From contig PFAR01000033.1 in NCBI GenBank assembly GCA_002773655.1, positions 1 through 14,603 of the forward strand: a DNA stretch of 14,603 bases, given 5' to 3'. The notes beneath the pieces are model-generated. The model did not search any database. It was not told the DNA's origin and worked only from the letters and a program-made list of their open reading frames with translations. Below, piece after piece: positions 5,933-11,842 of the stretch (position 1 is its first letter; each line of letters opens with the position of its first letter). Made by a program: the position numbers and the translations under genes. The DNA comes from Candidatus Falkowbacteria bacterium CG10_big_fil_rev_8_21_14_0_10_43_10 (GTDB lineage: Bacteria; Patescibacteriota; Patescibacteriia; Patescibacteriales; XYC2-FULL-47-12).

Positions 5933-6811
5933 ATGCCCGAGCTTCCCGAAGTAGAGACAATCAAAAATGATTTGTCTAAAAAAATTATAGGCAAAAAGAT
6001 CATAGATGCAGTTGTAAAAAAACCGCGGCTGGTTAAAAGCGGGGCTAAAAAGTTTGTTAAAATATTAAAAGGCAATGCCATTCAAAAAATTAACCGCCGG
6101 GGAAAATTAATAATCATCACTTTGCAAAAAGGGCCCTGTCTGCCGGCAGGCAGGGATTTTTTATTAATCCATTTAAAAATGACCGGCCAGCTGATTTATC
6201 AAAAAAGGAATAAAATTATCGGCGGCGGACATGGCGAGCTGGAAGAGAAAAAATTGCCGGGCCGGCACACGCATATAATTTTTGAGTTCAACGATAAATC
6301 AAATTTGTATTTTAACGATTTGCGGCAGTTTGGCTATATGAGGATTGTTAATCAGCAAGAACTGGAGAAGACTTTGTCCAGTTTCGGCGTTGAGCCTTTG
6401 TCCAGAGAATTTACCTTGGCACACTGCCGGGAAATTTTACGGAATAAAAAGACAAGCATCAAACAGGTATTGATGAACCAGAAATTCATCGCCGGCATCG
6501 GCAATATTTATGCGGACGAATCCTGTTTTTTAGCTAAGATAAAGCCATCGCGCAGAGCCACAAGTTTAACCGAAGCGGAAATAAAAAATTTATTTAATAG
6601 CATAAAAAAGGTGCTGAAATTAGCCATAAAAAAACGGGGAACAACTTTTAATAATTTTCGCGACGCGGACGGTAATCGGGGAAATTTTATAAAATTTTTA
6701 AAAGTTTACGGTCGGGACAGGCAAAAGTGTAAAAGGTGCAAAGGTGGTATAATAAAGAAAATAAGACAGGGGGGAAGAGGGACGCATTTTTGCCCGCAAT
6801 GTCAAAATTAA
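5933..6811 (+). CDS. mutM: Formamidopyrimidine-DNA glycosylase (Fpg/MutM)
   Basis: This bifunctional glycosylase/AP lyase removes 8-oxoguanine and formamidopyrimidines in base excision repair. The start must be ATG 5933, because the catalytic nucleophile is the Pro after Met (MPELPEVETI), not the GTG six bases upstream. K58 in NRRGKLI matches the catalytic lysine. HLKMTGQL and DLRQFGYM carry the intercalation loop residues, QVLMNQKFIAGIGNIYADE is the H2TH motif, and the C-terminal zinc finger uses C266, C269, C287 and C290 with R282. At 292 residues it is about 20 longer than typical. Residues 67-75 (GPCLPAGRD) come from a palindromic repeat inserted in the beta-hairpin turn after K58. The next gene is sodA, which fits an oxidative damage theme. 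Confidence 0.95.
   Translation: MPELPEVETIKNDLSKKIIGKKIIDAVVKKPRLVKSGAKKFVKILKGNAIQKINRRGKLIIITLQKGPCLPAGRDFLLIHLKMTGQLIYQKRNKIIGGGHGELEEKKLPGRHTHIIFEFNDKSNLYFNDLRQFGYMRIVNQQELEKTLSSFGVEPLSREFTLAHCREILRNKKTSIKQVLMNQKFIAGIGNIYADESCFLAKIKPSRRATSLTEAEIKNLFNSIKKVLKLAIKKRGTTFNNFRDADGNRGNFIKFLKVYGRDRQKCKRCKGGIIKKIRQGGRGTHFCPQCQN
6134..6155. repeat. Palindromic repeat inserted in mutM (CLPAG type)
   Basis: A 22-nt palindrome with one imperfect pair and centre CTGCCGGCAG lies in frame inside mutM and encodes P-C-L-P-A-G-R. It is much more GC-rich than the A/T-rich gene around it. In E. coli Fpg the same turn is only about two residues (PEG), so this is an insertion and not part of the fold. Confidence 0.85.
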
Positions 6812-6815
6812 AAAC

Positions 6816-6843
6816 TTGACATAGAATTTAATTATACTATAAT
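6816..6843 (+). promoter_or_regulatory. Consensus sigma70 promoter for the sodA operon
   Basis: TTGACA (6816-6821), 16-bp spacer, TATAAT (6838-6843): both hexamers are perfect. It begins right after the mutM stop and gives a leader of about 75 nt. A second TTGACA at 6891-6896 has no good -10 before the ATG. Confidence 0.8.
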
Positions 6844-6861
6844 GAGAGTACTAATAGTATA
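6833..6861. promoter_or_regulatory. Inverted repeat over the sodA -10: possible operator
   Basis: TATACTAT (6833-6840) and ATAGTATA (6854-6861) are perfect 8-nt complements separated by 13 nt. The left arm overlaps the -10 box, the usual place for a repressor site. The repressor is unknown; a metal- or redox-responsive one would fit the genes. Confidence 0.45.
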
Positions 6862-6923
6862 ACTTTAAAATTTAAACATTTGGCATTAATTTGACATTAG
6901 AAATTTAAAATTAATTTAAACGT

Positions 6924-7532
6924 ATGCCTTATACATTAGCGCCTTTCCCATATTCCTATGACGCTTTGGAGCCATATATTGACGCGCGGACGATGGAAAT
7001 ACATCACACCAAACATCATCAGGCGTATGTCAATAATTTAAACAAAGTATTGGAGCAGAATCCGGAACTGCAAATCAAATCGCCGGAAGAATTACTGGCT
7101 GATTTAAGCGCCGTTCCGGAAAATATCCGCGCGGCCGTACGCAACCAAGGCGGCGGCGTTGCCAATCACGACTTTTTTTGGAGCGTTTTAAAAAAAGAAG
7201 TAAAATTCACCGGCGCGATTGCCGAGGCTATTGCCAAAACTTTTGGCAATTACGGCAGTTTCAAAGAGCAGTTTTCCAAAGCCGCGGCCGGACATTTTGG
7301 CTCCGGCTGGGCTTGGCTGGTTGCGCATAACGGTAAGTTGGAAATTATTACGACTGCGAACCAAGACAGCCCGTTTTCTCTTGGCAAAAAGCCCTTGCTT
7401 TGCCTGGACGTTTGGGAGCACGCCTATTATTTAAAGTATCAGAGCCGGCGTCCGGAATATATTGAAGCGTTTTTCAACATCATCAACTGGGAACAAGCCA
7501 ATGAATATTATGGCCAGCCGATAAAAAAATGA
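6924..7532 (+). CDS. sodA: Superoxide dismutase, Mn-type (Fe/Mn family)
   Basis: This enzyme converts superoxide to hydrogen peroxide and oxygen in the cytosol. The 202-residue length is normal. Metal ligands are H27 (MEIHHTKHHQAYVNNLN), H82 (GGGVANHDFFW), D162 and H166 (LDVWEHAYYLKY). The second-sphere Gln sits late (TTANQDSP, Q147) and the earlier position carries Gly (GGG). This is the Mn or cambialistic pattern, not the Fe pattern with Gln near NH-FYW. There is no Shine-Dalgarno sequence before the ATG. A consensus promoter lies 80-108 nt upstream with an inverted repeat over its -10. The stop overlaps the next ATG by 4 nt, coupling it to the ferritin-VIT protein. Metal choice cannot be fixed from sequence alone. 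Confidence 0.95.
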   Translation: MPYTLAPFPYSYDALEPYIDARTMEIHHTKHHQAYVNNLNKVLEQNPELQIKSPEELLADLSAVPENIRAAVRNQGGGVANHDFFWSVLKKEVKFTGAIAEAIAKTFGNYGSFKEQFSKAAAGHFGSGWAWLVAHNGKLEIITTANQDSPFSLGKKPLLCLDVWEHAYYLKYQSRRPEYIEAFFNIINWEQANEYYGQPIKK

Positions 7533-8392
7533 CAGCGGATAATATTAAAAATTTATTGATGGTTTTTCAGCGGAATGAAATTACGGAATATCATGTTTAC
7601 TGCCGTTTGGCGCGCTTAACCAAGGGGGAAAATAAGGAGATTTTAAGCCGCATCGCCGCCGATGAAAAAAGACATTATGAAATGCTGAAAAAATATACGG
7701 AAAGAGAGACGGGACCGAACCGGCGGCTGGTTTTTAAATATTCTCTGCTGTCCAGGATTTTTGGCTTGACTTTTGCCATTAAGCTGATGGAAAAAGGCGA
7801 GGAGTTCGCCCAGTCCGCTTATGAAAAGGCCAGAGGAGATGTGGCTATGATGGACGCGCTGATGGCGGACGAACAGCGGCATGAGAAGGAATTGATTAAA
7901 ATGATAAAAGAGGAGAAGCTGGACTATATGGGTTCGGTGGTGCTGGGATTAAACGACGCGCTGGTGGAATTGACCGGCGCGCTGGCCGGGCTAAGTTTTG
8001 CCCTGCAGAATAATAGGCTGGTGGCTTTAGCCGGTTTGATTACCGGCATCGCCGCATCTTTTTCCATGGCCGCTTCGGAGTATTTGTCAAAAAAGCAGGA
8101 GAGCGACAGCAACGCCTTGAAGGCCTCGTTTTATACTGGAACCGCCTATATTGGCACAGTTTTATTTTTAGTTTTTCCTTATTTGATTTTATCAAATTAT
8201 CTTTGGTCATTGTCTTGGACGCTGGCAAACGCCGCCATCATTATTTTTATCTTCACTTATTTTAATTCAGTCACTAAAGATTTAAAGTTCAAAAAATTAT
8301 TTTGGGAAATGATAGCCATAAGTTTTGGCGTGGCTGTTTTTTCCTTTGGAGTGGGGTTAATTCTAAGGATGTGGTTCGGGATAGAAGTATAA
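7529..8392 (+). CDS. Ferritin-like/rubrerythrin domain fused to VIT1/CCC1 metal transporter
   Basis: This 287-residue fusion has a ferritin-like four-helix domain at residues 1-130, with E17, E46 and H49 (ADEKRH), E91/E92 and E115/H118 (ADEQRH) as likely di-iron ligands. A VIT1/CCC1-type membrane domain covers 131-287. It carries GLNDALVELTGALAGLSFA near 140-158, SMAASEYLSKKQESD near 179-193, and hydrophobic helices near 205-222, 229-246 and 262-280. The same order occurs in MbfA-type membrane-bound ferritins that export iron under peroxide or acid stress, and in VIT-like Fe/Mn carriers. It overlaps sodA by ATGA. The pair would remove superoxide while controlling the iron that turns the peroxide product toxic. 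A terminator follows at 8472. Confidence 0.88.
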   Translation: MTADNIKNLLMVFQRNEITEYHVYCRLARLTKGENKEILSRIAADEKRHYEMLKKYTERETGPNRRLVFKYSLLSRIFGLTFAIKLMEKGEEFAQSAYEKARGDVAMMDALMADEQRHEKELIKMIKEEKLDYMGSVVLGLNDALVELTGALAGLSFALQNNRLVALAGLITGIAASFSMAASEYLSKKQESDSNALKASFYTGTAYIGTVLFLVFPYLILSNYLWSLSWTLANAAIIIFIFTYFNSVTKDLKFKKLFWEMIAISFGVAVFSFGVGLILRMWFGIEV

Positions 8393-8471
8393 TTATATTT
8401 AAGATTTAGAACTATAGATTTTTGATTTCAGCCAGTCACTCGATTGGCCATGGATTTTAGATTGTAAAGCA

Positions 8472-8503
8472 GGCGATGTTTTTATGGAATTGCCGGTTTT
8501 TTT
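8472..8503 (+). terminator. Intrinsic terminator of the sodA operon
   Basis: GGCGAT (8472-8477) pairs with ATTGCC (8489-8494), one G-U pair, followed by GG and seven T (8497-8503). It ends the sodA / ferritin-VIT transcript about 80 nt past the stop. Confidence 0.6.
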
Positions 8504-8506
8504 CCT

Positions 8507-8587
8507 TATAATAGAATAATACAATTTTATTAATATCAGTGAGAAAAGAATTCTTTTTTAGAAAGTTTTTATAGTTAAAGGAGGTGA
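8507..8587 (+). promoter_or_regulatory. -10 box and strong Shine-Dalgarno for the biotinyl-like gene
   Basis: TATAAT at 8507-8512 has only a weak -35 (ATGGAA at 17 bp). The leader ends in AAAGGAGGTGA (8577-8587), an almost full-length anti-16S match. It sits 9 nt (from GGAGG) before the ATG at 8594; another ATG at 8590 is out of frame. Most other genes here lack any Shine-Dalgarno sequence. Confidence 0.55.
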
Positions 8588-8593
8588 GGATGT

Positions 8594-9097
8594 ATGCTTT
8601 CCTATCTTGATCAGGATAAAATTTCAGCTTTATTGTACGGAAGGTTTTCACGCAAAAATCCGTTTCCAAAAAGATTAGTGCCAGGAGAAACAAAAGAAGT
8701 TTATAGAGCGCGGCTGCTAAGATGGTATGATGAACAAGCACTATATGTGTGCCGGAAACGAGAAGAATTGTTTCATAATGAAGAAAAGGCGCATCAGCTC
8801 ATTGATCCGCCGGAGAATAAAACGCCGGCAGTCGTAGGCGAAAAAAATACTAAACCATTGGTGTTTGTTACCTCGCCTATGGTGGCCCAATTTTATCCAA
8901 AACCCAGTCCGACAGAGCCACCTTTTGTCAATATCGGACAGCGGGTAATGCCAGAGACGATAGTTTGCTGTGTTGAAACTTTCAAAGTATATTCCGATTT
9001 AAAAGCTGGTATAGCAGGCATAATACGCATGGTTTGTGTTGAGGACGGTGCAACTATTCAGAATGGCGAAAAGCTTATCGGCATTGAGCCGGACTAA
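8594..9097 (+). CDS. Biotinyl/lipoyl carrier-like protein (BCCP-like)
   Basis: The C-terminal half of this 167-residue protein (about 88-167) follows the biotin carboxyl carrier pattern of AccB. It has FVTSPMVAQFYPKPSPTEPPFVNIGQ-type spacing, then V-M-P-E-T-I-V-C-C-V-E-T-F-K and a mirror half AGIIRMVCVEDGATIQNGEKLIGIEP. K131 is where the modified lysine belongs, but the usual A-M-K-M is T-F-K-V, so biotinylation is uncertain. Residues 1-87 are charged and helical with no family I recognise, replacing the Ala/Pro linker of normal AccB. No carboxylase subunit or biotin ligase is nearby. It stands alone between terminators with an excellent ribosome binding site. It could serve an incomplete carboxylase or be a scaffold without the cofactor. 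Confidence 0.72.
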   Translation: MLSYLDQDKISALLYGRFSRKNPFPKRLVPGETKEVYRARLLRWYDEQALYVCRKREELFHNEEKAHQLIDPPENKTPAVVGEKNTKPLVFVTSPMVAQFYPKPSPTEPPFVNIGQRVMPETIVCCVETFKVYSDLKAGIAGIIRMVCVEDGATIQNGEKLIGIEPD

Positions 9098-9117
9098 TGG
9101 TCATTAAGTTTAGTTAT

Positions 9118-9152
9118 CCGGCAGTTCTTTTCGGAGCATTGCCGGTTTTTTT
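9118..9152 (+). terminator. Intrinsic terminator after the BCCP-like gene
   Basis: CCGGCA (9118-9123) pairs with TGCCGG (9140-9145) across a 16-nt loop, followed by seven T (9146-9152). The 3' arm and T tract resemble the terminator at 8489-8503 (TTGCCGGTTTTTTT in both), so the gene is flanked by two similar terminator tails. Confidence 0.7.
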
Positions 9153-9175
9153 AATATTGATATTATGCTAATAAC

Positions 9176-9230
9176 GCGAATAAATGCTAATATAGCGAAT
9201 CGCAAATAATATAATATTCGCAGCATTCGC
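9176..9230. repeat. Nested GCGAAT / ATTCGC inverted repeats
   Basis: GCGAAT occurs at 9176-9181 and 9195-9200, and its complement ATTCGC at 9216-9221 and 9225-9230, so two nested hairpins are possible. The outer one extends to AATGCT / AGCATT with a 2-nt bulge. A TATAAT (9210-9215) lies inside the loop and could promote recG, though no -35 is clear. The ATG of recG is 25 nt after the repeat. Confidence 0.6.
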
Positions 9231-9255
9231 AATTTGTTGATTATCATCACATTTT

Positions 9256-11352
9256 ATGTTGACACTTGCCACTCCCGTAGAACAAATAAATAAAATAGGT
9301 AAAGCGACGGCGAAAAAACTGCAACGGCTGGAAATAAAAACCGTGCAAGATTTGTTGCAATACTATCCATTCCGTTATGAAGACTACAGCCAAACCGTAA
9401 AGATTTCCGAATTGCGGCCGGGCACGAAGGTTAACGTGCGCGGAGTATTGGAAATTATTCAAAATCGGCGCACGCCGCGGCAGAGAATGATGATTACCGA
9501 GGCGATCGTCGGGGACGAAACCGGGCAGCTGAAGGTAGTCTGGTTCAACCAGCCGTTTATCGGCCGGACTTTGAAAGTGGGCGATCAGATTTCCTTAGCC
9601 GGAGAGATAAAAGCGGATTTAGCCGGCGTGCAGATGGTCGCGCCGGAGTACGAACGCCTGTCTGGCTGTTTGCCCGTTCACACTGCCGGATTGGTGCCGA
9701 TTTACAGCGTAACCGCCAATTTATCCAATAAGCAGCTGCGTTTTTTAATTAAGTCCGTAATCGGCTTGGTCAATGAATTCCATGATTTTTTGCCCGGAGA
9801 AATCCAAAAAAAATATAACTTAATTGATTTGCCGAAAGCTTTGCGCAATATCCATTTTCCTCAAAACGCGGCCCTGCTGGAAAAAGCGAAGAGAAGATTA
9901 AAGTTTGACGAATTGTTTTTAGTCCAGCTGACTTCGCAGATTAAGAAATCCGAAGCCCGGAGCCAAGAGGCAGAAAAAATTAAATTTTTTGAAAAAGAGA
10001 CTAAAGAATTCGTGAAAAATCTGCCGTTTGAGTTAACTAACGCGCAGAAAAAAGCCGCCTGGGAAATTCTGCAAGATATCGGGCAAGACAAGCCAATGTC
10101 GCGGCTTTTGGAAGGCGATGTGGGCAGCGGCAAGACCGTAACCGTGGCCTTGGCGATGCTGAATGCCGCCTTAAATAAAAAACAGAGCGTGCTTTTGGTC
10201 CCGACGGAAATTTTGGCTTCGCAACATTTTGAGACTTTATGCAAGCTATTTAAAGATATTAAGATGAGCATTGGATTGTTCACGCGGTCAAATAAAAAGG
10301 TGAACAGTGGACAGCTAACAGTGAACAGTAAAAAGGAAATGATAAGCGCAATAAAAGACGGCCAGATTAATATTATTGTCGGCACGCACACGATACTGCA
10401 GGAGGACGTTGAATTTAAAGATTTGGCACTGGCGATTATAGATGAACAGCATCGTTTTGGAGTGGAACAAAGAAAAGCTTTGCGCCAGAAGTCTGGAGAT
10501 AAGAAGACTGTGCCGCATCTGCTCGCGATGACCGCGACGCCGATACCGCGCAGCCTGGCGCAGGCGATTTATGGCGATCTTGATTTGTCCATTATAAATG
10601 AAATGCCCAAAGGCCGGAAGCCAATCCAGACTTTTGTCGTGCCGGAGCATAAAAGATATGACGGCTATAGCTTTATAAAAAAGCAGATTGAAGAGGGGCG
10701 GCAGGCTTTTGTCATCTGTCCTCTTATAAGTCCATCAGACAAATTGGGCGTAAAGTCGGTTGAGGAGGAGTATAAAAAATTAAATGAGATAGTTTTTAAA
10801 GATTTAAAAATTGCTTATTTGCACGGCCGGATGCCCGCCCGAAGCGGATCCGCTTCGGGCGGGAAGACTCCTGGCAAAGAAGAAATAATGCAAAAATTTT
10901 TAAATAACGAGATAAAAATTTTAGTATCCACCTCGGTAGTGGAAGTCGGAGTGGACGTGCCGAACGCGACTATCATGATGATTGAGGGCGCGGAAAGATT
11001 CGGGCTGGCGCAGCTGCACCAGTTCCGTGGCCGGGTCGGGCGTAGTGAATTCCAATCATATTGTCTGTTATTTCCCACAGATGAGAAGCAAGCGGCTGCC
11101 AGATTAAACACTTTTGCCAAGAATCATGACGGATTTAAATTGGCCGAAGAGGATTTAAAAATGCGCGGCCCGGGAGAGGTCTACGGCACGGCCCAGAAAG
11201 GCTTTCCCGAATTTAAAATCGCGGACTTAAACGACCATGTTTTAATAAAAGAGGTGAGGGAGGCGGCCGAGCGGATTGTAAACGAAGGAGCGGAAAAATA
11301 TCCTGAATTATTAGAAAGAATTAAAAAAGATGATGAGTGGGTAGTTGGGTAG
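9256..11352 (+). CDS. recG: ATP-dependent DNA helicase RecG
   Basis: RecG is a superfamily 2 helicase that reverses stalled forks and processes Holliday junctions. The wedge/OB domain occupies about residues 1-230 (LQRLEIKTVQDLLQYYPFRY; VRGVLEIIQNRRTPRQRM). Walker A is EGDVGSGKT (286-294), motif II DEQHRFG (396-402), motif III MTATPIPRSL (425 on), and SVVEVGVDVPNA and QFRGRVGRS are motifs V and VI. A TRG-like end (EEDLKMRGPGEVYGTAQKGFPEF) follows. At 698 residues it is slightly long. Two stretches are repeat-derived: VNSGQLTVNS (349-358) from a 7-bp tandem repeat, in a surface loop before the helix preceding INIIVGTHT; and PARSGSASGG (527-536) from a perfect 30-bp palindrome after LHGRM. Both keep the frame. 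No Shine-Dalgarno sequence precedes ATG 9256. Confidence 0.97.
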   Translation: MLTLATPVEQINKIGKATAKKLQRLEIKTVQDLLQYYPFRYEDYSQTVKISELRPGTKVNVRGVLEIIQNRRTPRQRMMITEAIVGDETGQLKVVWFNQPFIGRTLKVGDQISLAGEIKADLAGVQMVAPEYERLSGCLPVHTAGLVPIYSVTANLSNKQLRFLIKSVIGLVNEFHDFLPGEIQKKYNLIDLPKALRNIHFPQNAALLEKAKRRLKFDELFLVQLTSQIKKSEARSQEAEKIKFFEKETKEFVKNLPFELTNAQKKAAWEILQDIGQDKPMSRLLEGDVGSGKTVTVALAMLNAALNKKQSVLLVPTEILASQHFETLCKLFKDIKMSIGLFTRSNKKVNSGQLTVNSKKEMISAIKDGQINIIVGTHTILQEDVEFKDLALAIIDEQHRFGVEQRKALRQKSGDKKTVPHLLAMTATPIPRSLAQAIYGDLDLSIINEMPKGRKPIQTFVVPEHKRYDGYSFIKKQIEEGRQAFVICPLISPSDKLGVKSVEEEYKKLNEIVFKDLKIAYLHGRMPARSGSASGGKTPGKEEIMQKFLNNEIKILVSTSVVEVGVDVPNATIMMIEGAERFGLAQLHQFRGRVGRSEFQSYCLLFPTDEKQAAARLNTFAKNHDGFKLAEEDLKMRGPGEVYGTAQKGFPEFKIADLNDHVLIKEVREAAERIVNEGAEKYPELLERIKKDDEWVVG
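10300..10334. repeat. Heptanucleotide tandem repeat inside recG
   Basis: Five consecutive 7-mers related to GTGAACA: GTGAACA, GTGGACA, GCTAACA, GTGAACA, GTAAAAA. They encode VNSGQLTVNSK in frame. The same heptamer makes up both arms of the inverted repeat at 11394-11449 downstream of recG. The unit length is not a multiple of three, so only certain copy numbers keep the frame. Confidence 0.8.
10834..10863. repeat. Perfect 30-bp palindrome inside recG
   Basis: Both strands read identically over 30 bp, with centre GAAGCGGATCCGCTTC and outer arms CCCGCCC / GGGCGGG. It is in frame and encodes PARSGSASGG at residues 527-536, between motif IV LHGRM and the helix EEIMQKF. Its GC content is far above the A/T-rich codons on either side. 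Confidence 0.9.
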
Positions 11353-11354
11353 AT

Positions 11355-11383
11355 TTGCAGTTTCGTATTTTTTTTGATATATT
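11355..11383 (+). promoter_or_regulatory. Promoter for the receiver protein / NMP kinase pair
   Basis: TTGCAG (11355-11360), 17-bp spacer, TATATT (11378-11383). The start would be near 11390, so the whole heptamer hairpin at 11394-11449 would lie in the 5' leader. Confidence 0.5.
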
Positions 11384-11393
11384 ATAAATAAGC

Positions 11394-11449
11394 AGTAAAT
11401 AGTGAACAGTGAAAAGCAAAAAAGCCCTATTCACTGTTCACTATTTACT
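11394..11449. repeat. Heptamer-built 20-bp inverted repeat in the receiver-gene leader
   Basis: Arm 11394-11413 and arm 11430-11449 are perfect 20-nt complements with a 16-nt loop. Each arm is made of AGTGAAC-type heptamers (or the complement TTCACTG, TTCACTA, TTTACTA). The right arm ends 14 nt before the ATG at 11464. There is no T tract after it, so it is not a normal terminator. Confidence 0.85.
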
Positions 11450-11463
11450 ATTTACCGATTTAT

Positions 11464-11829
11464 ATGAAAAAAATACTAATAATTGAAGACGAGGAAACAA
11501 TCAGCAGCATGTACAAAGCCGGTCTGGAAGACGAAGGGCACCAGATTATAGTGGCAAAAGACGGAGAAGAGGGTTTTATTAAGGCGAAAGAAGGAAAACC
11601 GGATTTAATTTTGCTTGATATTATCCTCCCGAAGATAGACGGCTTCGGCGTTTTAAAAAAATTAAAGGAAGACGCCACGACTAAAGGCATTATGGTGGTT
11701 ATGCTGACAAACTTAGGGCAGGAGGACGATAAGGGCAAGGCTAAGAAAATAGGGGCGATTGATTATTGGGTTAAAGCGGATTATACGCCGTCCGAAGTGA
11801 GCAAAAAAATAGGAAAATTACTAAGCTAA
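11464..11829 (+). CDS. Single-domain response regulator (CheY-like receiver)
   Basis: This 121-residue stand-alone receiver domain is phosphorylated on aspartate by a histidine kinase. The acidic pocket is E8/D9 (IIEDEE), the phosphoacceptor D52 (LILLDIILPKIDGFGVL), the switch Thr T82 (MVVMLTNLG) and the conserved Lys K104 in AIDYWVKADYTPSEV. There is no output domain. The KADYTP segment, in place of the usual KP, is frequent in CPR receiver proteins. No kinase is in the window. It is followed after 13 nt by the NMP kinase-like gene, and the two are likely cotranscribed. Whether it signals to that enzyme is unknown. There is no Shine-Dalgarno sequence. Confidence 0.92.
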   Translation: MKKILIIEDEETISSMYKAGLEDEGHQIIVAKDGEEGFIKAKEGKPDLILLDIILPKIDGFGVLKKLKEDATTKGIMVVMLTNLGQEDDKGKAKKIGAIDYWVKADYTPSEVSKKIGKLLS

Positions 11830-11842
11830 TAACAAAAACACC

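Noticed and set aside
8437..8454. GCCAGTC / GATTGGC hairpin after the ferritin-VIT gene as terminator
   Set aside because: No T tract follows; the hairpin at 8472-8503 has one and is the better terminator.
9861..10391. 176-codon reverse-strand frame within recG
   Set aside because: It is antisense to conserved helicase motifs, and its Ser/Phe/Leu-rich translation is the typical shadow of an A-rich coding strand.
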